This document shows positions 21,040-29,847 of a DNA stretch of 29,915 bases, in pieces (the stretch's first letter is position 1; each line of letters starts with the position of its first letter). The notes below the pieces were generated by a model, which ran no database searches, had not been told where the DNA came from, and was given only the letters and a program-made list of their open reading frames with translations. Location: the NCBI GenBank assembly GCA_001931875.2, contig MSJH02000040.1, forward strand, positions 1-29,915. Direction: 5' to 3'. A program made the translations under genes and the position numbers. The stretch is from Byssochlamys sp. IMV 00236 (lineage: Eukaryota > Ascomycota > Eurotiomycetes > Eurotiales > Thermoascaceae).

Positions 21040-21659
21040 ATGACAACAAGAAATACCTGTAAGGCAAGCAAGACAGAAAGGCAAACAGTAAAACCCAAAA
21101 AAAACGATTTGGACAAAAAGTTAGTGATTACTAGAAGAAGAGACACAGCGCTGATTTTAGAAAGACTATACAGCATCAAAACAGAAAAACCGTCATCCAT
21201 TTAAATCGATTGACAAATCATAACATTCAACAACTTGCTAAAAAGGTCTGTATTGACATGGAGCTTTAGTGGATTCTTTCATTCTTAAGATTTCAATCTA
21301 CCGAATCTTATCAAGTAATATATTAAGGGACGTGACATTAATTCTTTAAATTATTCAGGCTCTTGGTGCCATGGAAGAAGATGGAGAAAATGGGATTCTA
21401 GAAGAAGTGAGTGAGGAAGATGGGGAGTTTGAAGAACTTGAGGAAGGAGGAGAAAACGGTACGGCAATAGCTCTACGCCAAGCCGCTGATCTACCACCAG
21501 ATGAGTAAGTATTTGGTGGTGTAGACATAGTTGTACTATTTCAGGATCAATCAATTGTATTATAAACTGAGTAGAGTAGACCGCTTGGAAATCATGGATT
21601 TATCATCCACAGCAACAATGGCTATGTTGCCGAAACGAAGACTAAGGATGTGGTTATAG
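21040..21659 (+). CDS. hypothetical four-exon gene, 3' end altered by a 78-bp repeat
   Basis: Not recognised. Exons 21040-21087, 21135-21245, 21359-21504 and 21545-21659 join in frame to 139 residues through introns of 47, 113 and 40 nt. The product is basic at first (MTTRNTCKASKTERQT, KKRHSADFRKTIQHQNRKTV, IHLNRLTNHNIQQLAKK). It is then strongly acidic (GILEEVSEEDGEFEELEEGG) and ends INQLYYKLSRVDRLEIMDLS. The second exon is open only in the frame the splicing model gives. From codon 125 on, the sequence is that of the 78-bp repeat and ends at a stop within it, so the original C-terminus has probably been replaced. The 40-nt intron and the GTCTGT donor of the 113-nt intron are weak points. 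Confidence 0.45.
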
Positions 21660-21697
21660 GCTTTCTAGCCGCGCTTTATTCTCAGTAATATAAAAAT
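21617..21697 (+). repeat. 78-bp repeat unit, copy 1 (78 + 3 bp)
   Basis: Starts AATGGCTATGTTGCCGAAAC and ends with the same AAT that begins it. It is identical over its length to the reverse complement of 21815-21900, but cut open at a different point: block A (34 bp, GGCTATG to GGATGTGG) precedes block B (44 bp, TTATAGG to AAAAT). It overlaps the last exon of the gene at 21040. Confidence 0.9.
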
Positions 21698-21814
21698 TAA
21701 GATTTCTTCTTATTGTTCTCTTTACATTTTTCTATGCGTGCATTCACTGTGCTTTGAGAGTTGGTGGCAGGAATGGGCTTCAAAAGAGTCTTCTGTACCA
21801 TGGGAGGGGAGCCA

Positions 21815-21900
21815 CCACATCCTTAGTCTTCGTTTCGGCAACATAGCCATTTTTATATTACTGAGAATAAAGCGCGGCTAGAAAGCCTATAACCACATCC
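21815..21900 (-). repeat. 78-bp repeat unit, copy 2, inverted and permuted (78 + 8 bp)
   Basis: Read on the minus strand it is block B then block A, preceded by the last 8 bp of A (GGATGTGG). Both of its ends therefore carry that 8-bp sequence. No mismatch to copy 1 was found. Non-repeat spacer of 117 bp separates the copies. Confidence 0.9.
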
Positions 21901-22283
21901 GAGGTCGGAGTGGAGGCAACGGCAATTGTGGTAGGCACGACCCACAATTTACAATTGTATATATTTGAGATATAGAGACAGGGAAATTTACCTATAGTGC
22001 GTAGAAAAAAAGAACAGAAGCCATATGTCCAACGGATTAAATAACTACTCCATACCTTTGAGATTGACCTGTTATTAAATGAAATTACAGAATTAATAAT
22101 TGTAAAAATGAGAGGCAATATTAAATTTTCATGCTTATTATCAATTTCAATTGCTTTTTTTCAATGCGGTTGATTTAAAACAGATTTACTATATACCTTT
22201 TTTAATTTGATTACCATAGTTTGTCGAAAAGCTTGCAAAGCTATAAACATCTTTGCAGCTTGAAGAGAAAAGAAAGATTTTTT
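21901..22283. other. intergenic before the MULE terminus
   Basis: AT-rich, no gene seen. An 86-codon minus-strand frame (21858-22118) runs into repeat copy 2 and has no recognisable features. Confidence 0.4.
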
Positions 22284-22328
22284 GGGTTTTGCTATTTGCA
22301 CTACAGATTTACACTACAAACTCCCCAA
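22284..22328 (+). repeat. left terminal repeat of the MULE
   Basis: GGGTTTTGCTATTTGCACTA followed by CAGATTTACACTACAAACTC. It matches the reverse complement of 29523-29566 almost base for base, and shares its first 22 bp with 29138-29159. Inside, the TTTGCACTACA motif recurs as TTTACACTACA. Confidence 0.8.
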
Positions 22329-22370
22329 ACCTAGTTAATTATTTATTTCCTTCTCGACCCAATAAATAAT

Positions 22371-23062
22371 ATGAATACAATCTCGAAGACCGATCAAAAA
22401 AGCCACGTCATTAACGAGGAAATCCTTTACTGTTCAAATGAAGAACACCCCTTGAAACCTGAAGTGCCTTATAAGAATAAGAAAGCAATTAAAGTTCTTT
22501 TAGATAATTATGCTACTGAAAACAACTTCAGTATTACAACTTTTAGAAGCGATAAGCAAAAGCTTTATTACAAGTGTCAAAAATATGGATCTTACCGCAA
22601 TACACACAATTTAAATGAAGATGATCGTAAGAGACTTGGTAAAACCACGCAAGCAGGTTGCACATATATAGTCAGGCTTTGTTTTCGCAGCAAGTATGAT
22701 GCTTTTTTCTTGGCTAATCCTAACACTGAGAAAGAAAGTTATCATAATCATAGCTTTACAGAGAGTAATTTGCTTTCCACCGCCTCTGGGAGAAGACCTG
22801 CTCTCACACAAAATGAAGCAATTCTAGCTAATGATATGGTTGTTAGCATGGCTCCTGCTCGCAACATTCAGAGAGTCGTAACCGGTGATGATGGCTTATT
22901 ACATAAGTTAACTAACAATGATATTAGCAACCTGCGCTACAAATCTGCCGACGGTGTAAGCGACAAAAGACCATTCAAATCAGCAAGCAAGCTAATTCAG
23001 TCGATGGAAGACAGCCAATATACCGTTGATTATGGATACGGAAAAACAAATCATCTTGATCG

Positions 23063-23101
<39 letters not shown>

Positions 23102-24503
23102 CGACACCATGATGAATAGAGCCCGTCGTTTTAGCGAAGTTTTTGTTATGAATGCCACCTATAGCACAAACAACTCTAAGATGCCGCTCATATGCGTAAC
23201 AGGTGTAAGTAACTTGGGTGGAATGCAGCTCAAGAGCTTCCCTGTTGCCTTTGCATAGGTAAGGAATGAAACTCAGGGCATGTATGAGTGGTTTTTAGAT
23301 TCTATGACAGCTGCTTATGACGAGAATATCGATGCAGTACTTGTCGCGGACAAGTGCCAAGCGTTAATGAATGCCTTGGGCAAGAAGTTTTCAACAAACA
23401 AGAAGCTGCTTTGCATCTGGTATATGCTCAATAATGTCAGTGACTACTGCGTTGGAAAATTCAAAACTGTAGCAGTAAAGGATGAATGCATCAATTCTGT
23501 TTACAAGATGATATACAGCACCACCGAATCAGAATATAACGACGGGTTCATGAACTTCCAAGAAGCAACTGGGAATGTAAACAACTATATCGATGCCAGC
23601 AAGGACTTAACTGTTTATGAATACTTTGTGAATGAATGGATATCGTGCAAGGAAAAATGGGCAGGGTATATTACCTGTAAGCTTAACCATTTGGGATGTA
23701 CAAAAACCTAAAGAGCTGAAAGCTCCCACCATGCCTTGAAGAAGGGAGTGAGTGCCATTTTACCTTTGGAAGGTGCCTTTAGGAACGTGCACAAATTTAT
23801 CAAAAATTTCGAAAGAAAGTATTGTCAGTTGGAAATTGAAGAAGCTACTAGAGTCGATATTTTTCTATATGACGATTATCCACTACAAAAGCTATTCAAA
23901 AAAATAAGTCATAGAGCACTTATTACCATTAGAGTAGAGTTATTACTGATCACTGAAGGCGAGAATGGAGTTGATTCTGTTGAGAAAAACATGAGCTGTA
24001 ATTGCCGAAATAGATTAATATATAATCTTCCTTGTCGCCATAGTCTTGCAGCATTACAAGATCGATACGTTGAAGTGAAGGATGTTCCGAGAAGGTGGAG
24101 AATGATCAGTGAAGCCAATTTAGATGAAAGGGTAACAAGTGTCACTATGATTCCCATTCAAGTGAAGAAGCCTGAACCTTGGATGAAGTATGTCACTCTT
24201 TTGGAACCTGCTTTCAGAGCGTGCTACGGTGATAGCAACAAAATGAAGAAGATAATGAACGGTAATGAAGATGTGTTATCTAAAGTTCCTGAACTGAAGC
24301 ACACATTAAACAAAAATCCTGAATATGTTGTTACTCATTCTTACCATCGTGACATCATGCTACCTAAAGCAGAAGATGTAAAAGCACCAAGAAGGCCAAG
24401 AAAAGTCAAAAGATTTACATCCCTTAAAAAAGACTTTAGCAAAGCCAGTTCCGTGCGCTATATGCTTTTTACAGTAAGCGAGTCAAAGCCAAAAAAATAT
24501 TAA
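22371..24503 (+). pseudogene. MULE transposase with FAR1-like and SWIM zinc domains, inactivated
   Basis: One constant frame with internal stops at 23256 (TAG) and 23709 (TAA). The N-terminal part (22490-22760) has the FAR1/WRKY-GCM1-like pattern: YYKCQKYGSYR, then AGCTYIVRL, then YHNHSF. The DDE core follows: ARRFSEVFVMNATYSTN, VADKCQALMNALG, and RAESSHHALKKG carrying the third acidic residue (23718). The first catalytic Asp, normally in a D-A-T-Y motif, is Asn (AAT, 23151). A SWIM finger reads CNCRNRLIYNLPCRH (23997-24041). At the first stop the family usually has Trp, so TGG to TAG is likely. A run of 32 T inserts Phe residues just before the core. It cannot encode an active enzyme. Confidence 0.85.
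23065..23096 (+). repeat. T32 homopolymer in the transposase
   Basis: Thirty-two consecutive T, read as Phe codons in the transposase frame. Related elements have only a short Phe-rich segment at this place (inference), so slippage expansion after inactivation is likely. Confidence 0.95.
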
Positions 24504-24664
24504 AAAAGCAAAAAAAGAAGAAAGAAAAATTGATGATGTTGAAGAAGAAGAAAACAAAGGTTTGATAGAAGAAACGAGTAATGGATCAAGAGCTTTCCTT
24601 AAGTCAGACTACGTTTATGATGCGAAATTCTTGTTTGAAAAAAAAGAAGAAGAGAAGAATAGAT

Positions 24665-25332
24665 GCTGAAGTCTCATCGTTGATCAAGAAGGATGCTGTT
24701 TTGTACACATTCGATCCCGAAGGTGATGGCTGGTGTGGTTACAGAGCAGTCGCAGAATGATGGAGAAAAATGAGAACATGTTTCCTAGCGTAAAAGAAAA
24801 GATGCTTCATGCATTCAAAAAATACAAAAATACATACCGAAAAAACTTCTGGTTTCAAGACCTGAGCCGCTTAAAGAAGAATATTGAAAATAGTATTGAC
24901 TGGACTACAGCTACACGTTGTTCAAAATACTCTGGCGACAGATTCTTTTATACATCTGAATGCGCGCAAGTAGTAGCAGATGCTTACTACGTTCCTGTTT
25001 GTATCTACAGCAATAACAGCAACATGGAAGCAGCAACGTATCTGTCTATTGATTATACGATAGACAAGTCGAAGCAGCGCAATCCGAAGCGATTAATATT
25101 GCAGAATGAAAATATTATTTATTGGATTTCAGTCAAAGTGGATAGAAAAGTTCAGAAGCAGTGGCAACATGTGTTCTATCGTTTTTTTGCTCTCCTTCCT
25201 TGTCTAGAAGAATTCAATACTTACTGGAACAAGGATAATATGTTCCCCGATCCTGTTGAAAGAAATAATCGCTCTCTTTCAGGACTTTCTGAAGATGTCT
25301 TGCTAATTGAATCTGATAAAGATAAAGGGTAG
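24665..25332 (+). pseudogene. OTU-type cysteine protease module of the MULE, frameshifted
   Basis: The frame opens AEVSSLIKKDAVLYTFDPEG and goes on to DGWCGYRAVAE, the D-G-x-C catalytic loop of OTU deubiquitinase-like proteases, where it meets a TGA (24758). The sequence continues in a shifted frame with MMEKNENMFPSVKEKM. The later part, RFFYTSECAQVVADAYYVPV and CIYS, is the second conserved OTU block. The catalytic His expected near the end is not visible (NENIIYWISV stands where an N-x-H segment is usual). It ends at 25332, before further decayed sequence in the same frame. OTU modules are known in MULE-like elements. A separate gene is possible but unlikely. Confidence 0.7.
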
Positions 25333-25341
25333 CCGATTTTT

Positions 25342-25766
25342 TTGTATGAACTAGTAGATATCTATAATAAACTACATAAAGCCATTTCTGCTCATAAATT
25401 AAGTCAAAGAACAATAAGAAACCCTAAAAGAGAATGCTACTTAACTTGTTGGAAGAATCACTCATTTTGGAAGAATAGTCCGCTTTGGGCGCGATCCTTA
25501 ACGACATCGTCCCACATACCTACTATTTTAAGATGAGTCCCGTCACCCAAGGTGTGGCCTCTAAGCGTTTAGTCCCTTATTTTAGCAAAAAAAGAAGAAA
25601 CGAGCACTTTCTTTATGTTAAACAGTCCAAAGGGAACAAAAAGAAGGAATATAAAAATATGACTAGACAAACTTTTCTTATTTTCTCATACGAATTGGAA
25701 TTCTTATACATAAACAAACAGATCTGCGTCCATTTTCCGGTTCCTCAATATCTATATTTGGCTTAA
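25342..25766 (+). pseudogene. decayed C-terminal tail of the MULE
   Basis: Same frame as the OTU segment just after a TAG: YELVDIYNKLHKAISAHKLS then RTIRNPKRE. A switch to another frame follows at about 25485-25660, with LNDIVPHTYYFKMSPVTQGV and KRLVPYFSKKRRNEHF. No domain is recognised. Its continuity with the OTU part suggests it belongs to the same element. Confidence 0.4.
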
Positions 25767-25940
25767 TGACTACCATCATTTATGGAAATCGTAGATTTTT
25801 TATCGAATATTCTCCCTCTATTTATTTATTATACAAGTAAAAGGGGGGGGGTCAACAAGAAAGAAGGATGACTTCTGATAGCATTCTTTTTTTTTGAGTT
25901 ATTGCTTATGTAAAACGAGCTTGACTTTTAAACAAGGGGA

Positions 25941-26258
25941 ATGTCAAACAAGATCACGAATGATGTACTGGATTTAATTGATCCAACCAGACGCAGGTTC
26001 CTTTTCGATGGTTTGACCATCTTTACTAAATTAGACTTATCGCAAGTACCTTTCTTGAATAAATATATGATCTGAAATGATCCTCTCTCTGTCTAGGTTA
26101 TAGTCAAAAATATACATATCTGTGTTATTGAGTACATGAATGTGCCATTGATAACCCATGTTTACTCACATGGTCATTCTCCGTATTTTCTCTTTTTACA
26201 GAAATACTTTTTTTTCCTATTTAGTAGATGTTTTGAACCATTTCATTATGTCGATTGA
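25941..26258 (+). CDS. small two-exon hypothetical ORF
   Basis: Not recognised. An ATG frame of 35 codons (MSNKITNDVLDLIDPTRRRF, LFDGLTIFTKLDLSQ) meets a GTACCT donor at 26046. A 51-nt intron ending CTCTGTCTAG leads to 53 more codons (VIVKNIHICVIEYMNVPLIT, HVYSHGHSPYF, then a Phe-rich end) and a TGA at 26256. The first 65 residues read like real protein. The last 20 look like AT-rich non-coding DNA, so it may be the truncated 5' part of a gene. The donor is not a strong consensus. Another reading is a decayed fragment. Confidence 0.35.
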
Positions 26259-26366
26259 GCTTCATTGAATTTCATTATGCTCAAGTCAATCAAGGTTACT
26301 TGTCTGTTGTACAAAAGAGCTGATTTCTTGTGATTTCTCCTATAAGAATTCGAACAGACTGAGCAT

Positions 26367-26378
26367 TATATATATAAA
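26367..26378 (+). promoter_or_regulatory. TATA box of the zinc-finger gene
   Basis: TATATATATAAA lies 47 nt before the ATG of the C2H2 gene, followed by a pyrimidine-rich leader. It is the clearest TATA element in the window. Confidence 0.6.
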
Positions 26379-26424
26379 GAAGCTTCTTTTTCTTTTTTCT
26401 TCTTTTTTATTTTGATAGAATAAA

Positions 26425-27244
26425 ATGTCAAGGCAAGCAATTACTCAACTATCTCGCTCAGATAACTATAACTCCAGCCTACACTTCTCAGTTGCCAGTT
26501 CAACTTCCTTATCCACGTCTGCCTCGGTGAATTCTAATCTTAATAGAAAAAATTCAAAGCGAAACAACAAGAAGCAATACCCGTGTGACAAGTGTTCTAA
26601 AATATTTAACCGTCCAAGTGCATTAACCACCCATTCTTACACACATACTGGCGAGAAACCTTTCCAGTGTCAAAGGTAAAAAAAAAAAAAGCGTGTAGTA
26701 TGATATAATAATTGACATGTTTCAATTTAGCAAAGGATGTGGTCGTCGATTCTCGGTGCTATCTAATCTTCGACGACATTTGAAGGTTCATCGAAAGTTG
26801 ACGGATTCATACCAACTGTCTTCGGTAGCCAGACTACGTTTTGTAAGGCAATTGATTGAACGAAGTGAAACAATGTTGGCACCAAAACAAGACAAAGTTG
26901 AACCAAAGTACCCCCTTCTTTCTCAATTACAACTTCCACAGCCTCGGTCTCCTTCCACACCTACATCATGGCATAATCTTCATACTCCTGCATTCGGATA
27001 CCACCATTGTATGGCTCTACCTTCTCTGGGACTACATGAACATAATCATTATTTGCAACCAGACAGTTATTTTATGTATACCGAAAATCAATTGAATCCT
27101 TTATGGTTAGTAACAGATACAACAAAAAGAAGGGCTCCTTCATATACCTCATATTGTCGTCATGAGTATTATTCTGATCTTTCAACATCTAGCAGCCATC
27201 AGCAGACTGAAAACACATCTATCCCATTTACATATTCATCTTGA
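26425..27244 (+). CDS. C2H2 zinc-finger transcription factor (two fingers)
   Basis: Probable sequence-specific DNA-binding regulator in the nucleus; target genes unknown. Exons 26425-26675 and 26731-27244 (55-nt intron between the fingers) give 254 residues. The N-terminal 45 residues are Ser/Asn-rich with a basic patch ([12 protein letters not shown]). Finger 1 (about 50-76) is [19 protein letters not shown], with C-x2-C and H-x3-H spacing, joined by the canonical TGEKPF linker. Finger 2 (about 80-104) has a wider C-x4-C pair ([10 protein letters not shown]) and NLRRHLKVH. Splicing within the first cysteine pair completes finger 2 exactly, which supports the intron. The rest is Pro/Ser/Tyr-rich with no domain. 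The gene is intact, unlike the transposon sequences on both sides, and has its own TATA box. Confidence 0.9.
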
Positions 27245-28599
27245 TCACTCGCCCAGTAAATATATGTGTGTATGCTATTGCTAATCTTTACCTCTTTCCT
27301 CCCTCTTTCTCTTTTATTTCATCATTAATAATAATACAATAACATTTATTTACGCTATTATTTATGCGTTATGTTTTTTCTTTCTTTATTTTATATTGGC
27401 TTCTTTTATCAACATTAAATGTACATGTAACTGCTTTAAAAAAATAATAATGTCATGTGTCTGATTTGTTTTGTTTGACAAAAAGACACATTCTTTATTC
27501 TAAACGCTCTTTTTTCTTTCAAAGAAGGATTACTTTCCAAATAAGGAGATTAGTGTATCCTTTTTGACAATTGTCTGTTCTCAGCTGTTGTACAACAAAA
27601 GTTGCGTCCCCTTCTTTGATAAAAAAAGAAGAAGATAAAGAAATAAATAGTATAAAACAACCAAAGCTCACACATTTAAACAAATAAAATAGTAAATAAT
27701 AATACTACATGTTCATTATTTAATGTGTGTAGCATGTTGGCAGATATTTTGATATAATTGGGTTCTTTTAAATTGAAGCAATTCAGAATATTTAAAACCC
27801 TGTACGATTCATGCATTAACTGTGGGTTATGCAACTCCTTTATATACATCAATGATAATCTAACGAATCTATGGATTATGTGTCACTTTATGATCCCCCC
27901 CTTTTTTTTTAGTACGGTCGATTCTCGAAGTAACATAATGTTTTATTTAAAACCACCTTGGCCATCATGATGCTAATTTTATGCACCTTGCTACTGTACA
28001 CCAAAGCATTGTTTTATACATATTAAACCTTTTTCGTTTTCATTATTAATACATTTTGTCACTAAATAAGCTCTCCATGATCAACTATAAACAATATAAT
28101 CTATTACTTGAACATAATCGTATTGCTGATATAAGCACCTTATATAATTATTACAAAATATATAATGTTTTTTCTTTTATCATCACTTGTCTCAAAGATC
28201 ATAAATTAAGGAGAAAAGCAGATAAACTCATTAGAGTCAAGAGTCTTTTTTTTCTTTTCTTCAAGGCTTTATTATGTTTGGATAAACATTTATACTTTAT
28301 CTTTTATGCTTGTTTTCGGGTATAATTACAAACCTTTTCATCCATTGTGTAGTCGTCCTTTGTATGACTGGATCATACTCCTTTCAATTGATGGATTATT
28401 CTGTTTCGACAATTTCAATGGCTATAGTTCAAAATACTTTGGAGTTTGACCTTATCATCATTGTCGCAAATGATCCAAATGATGTATGGTTGTAGCGCAT
28501 GATTGTTGGTGATAGAGCTTATCCATAAGGATGAAGTGAAATTTAGATCTCACTTGTCCAAGTTGATAAATGAGATTTCCCCGGTTGAATAAGCTACGG
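27245..28599. other. long AT-rich intergenic region
   Basis: Several short frames (for example 27758-27970, 28056-28325, 28310-28495) are composed mostly of Phe, Leu, Ile, Tyr and Asn, and none is protein-like. No RNA gene or terminal repeat was recognised. Confidence 0.5.
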
Positions 28600-29010
28600 C
28601 CATACAATGCTGAAAGCAACAGATCCTGTCCGATTTCCTGTCTGAAAGATGTTTATAAGAATATTACACATCTCTCGGTTCCAATGGCTAGTTTTGGACC
28701 TTTTGTTGCTGTTTGAGTTGTAAAGGCAGCAATAACTGCGTGCACTGATGTGTCATTTTTAAGAATCAAAAGACAAAAAGCCCCTTTGCACAAAACAGCT
28801 TTACATTTTCATTGTGAGTCCCAACCACTATTTCAACAGTAATCAGGGTGTTATTGTCCTAACTGTAGCTTTGCTGTTTGGCAATGTTTTAGCAAAACTC
28901 TCAGTGGCACCACAACGTAGACCTTTAAGCTTGACAATATGTCGCTTTTTGTTATCTTGATTTGCAACTTTTATTGTTGTGCTTTGACATGGTACTAACA
29001 GTGGTTAATG
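28600..29010 (-). pseudogene. decayed minus-strand coding remnant, family unknown
   Basis: The minus strand has protein-like stretches in alternating frames. Around 28850-29000 it reads VPCQSTTIKVANQDNKKRHI then VKLKGLRCGATESFAKTLPN. After stops near 28850, VEIVVGTHNENVKLFCAKG (28785-28845) follows, then CLLILKNDTSVHAVIAAFTT and KGPKLAIGTERCVIF in the next frame. At 28560-28640 it reads LLLSALYGRSLFNRGNLIYQ. Stops and frame changes have no matching splice sites. It is adjacent to the MITE, so a transposon or host remnant are both possible. Confidence 0.35.
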
Positions 29011-29137
29011 GTAAACTCTTTTCGAATTCGAAGCAAGTAATGTGTATGTGATGTTGAAAAAAATGCTTTTCTCTGATCCTAAAGAAGTACTACATGGTGG
29101 TGAAGGAATTAGAAAAAAAGAAGAAAGCAAAAAGATT

Positions 29138-29566
29138 GGGTTTTGCTATTTGCACTACAGCTTCTCAATTAGTGACGTAAGCAACTTCATTTGCACTAGA
29201 CAAACCACACCCACACGACGCTACGTACAATACTGAAGTACAAGAGAAGCATGTGCCGACGAGTCAATAATAACCTCTTTATTATGTTGAGACTAGAGAG
29301 AGTTTGCTATTACAAATAACATCATTTTATAAGAAAAAAGGATTATTGCATGAACTTACCACGGCCAATGAGAATTGGGTATGTCGCGTCTATAAGAATA
29401 ACATATTTTGTGATCTATCCTTTCTTTTCTTCAAATAATACTTTACAAGTTAGACTGTTTATAAGGTAAACGCGATATATATGCTACTTGCTGTGCAAAT
29501 GGAATTGCTTACGTCACTAATTGGGAGTTTGTAGTGCAAATCTGTAGTGCAAATAGCAAAATCCCC
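29138..29566. mobile_element. MITE-like non-autonomous element with MULE-type termini
   Basis: The left end is GGGTTTTGCTATTTGCACTA. The right end, read inward on the minus strand, is GGGATTTTGCTATTTGCACT. The inverted repeats extend imperfectly for about 60-75 bp: both hold CAATTAGTGACGTAAGCAA and TTCATTTGCAC or its near copy. About 280 bp of AT-rich, apparently non-coding DNA lies inside. A clear 8-11 bp target duplication was not found, so the exact borders are uncertain. Confidence 0.65.
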
Positions 29567-29595
29567 CCAAGGAAGCGCCCGTAGCATTAGCCTAA

Positions 29596-29704
29596 AAAAT
29601 CTGGTGTGCTTTAATCACTACAACCAGCAAAATCTAGTACGCGAGTCCGGACAGAATAAAGTCTGGTGCACGTGTCCGGGCAGTATAGAATCTGGTGCGC
29701 GTAT
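29596..29704 (+). repeat. degenerate 29-bp tandem repeat, about four units
   Basis: The core AATCTGGTGCGCG recurs with variants: TCTGGTG at 29600, TCTAGTA at 29633, TCTGGTG at 29662 and 29691, i.e. steps of 33, 29 and 29 bp. The last two intervals also share TCCGG[AG]CAG[AT]AT. The array begins about 30 bp outside the MITE. Confidence 0.7.
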
Positions 29705-29847
29705 AATTACCCTAATTTTAATTGCTTGCGTAGTCACCGATTTTATTGATAAAATAAAAAGTTTTCAAAATTTTGCAAAAAAATTCTTTTCTTATTACTT
29801 TTATAATCTTCTTCACAAGACGATGACTTGGCCGTGAGGCGACAAAT

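Larger units (their letters stand above)
22284..25766 (+). mobile_element. degenerate Mutator-like (MULE) DNA transposon with OTU module
   Basis: The left end is the terminal repeat at 22284-22328. Inside are a broken MULE transposase reading frame (22371-24503), an OTU-like protease segment (24665-25332) and a further decayed tail (25342-25766). The right terminal repeat was not found near 25.8 kb, so that boundary is the last protein-like sequence, not a seen end. The same terminal sequence delimits the small element at 29138-29566. Confidence 0.75.

Noticed and set aside
21617..21697. Hammerhead ribozyme or viroid-like circle
   Set aside because: No CTGATGA...GAAA core is present on either strand of the 78-bp unit.
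21617..21900. Ordinary hairpin or terminal-inverted-repeat element
   Set aside because: The two copies are in A-B and A'-B' order on one strand, so they cannot pair as one stem. Each copy is a complete permuted unit.
22284..29566. One 7.3-kb composite transposon that captured the zinc-finger gene
   Set aside because: The ends at 22284 and 29566 match, but no target duplication was found and a second left end lies at 29138. The zinc-finger gene has its own promoter and intact structure.
29596..29704. CRISPR-like array
   Set aside because: Units are degenerate, spacers are also repeated and the host is a eukaryote.
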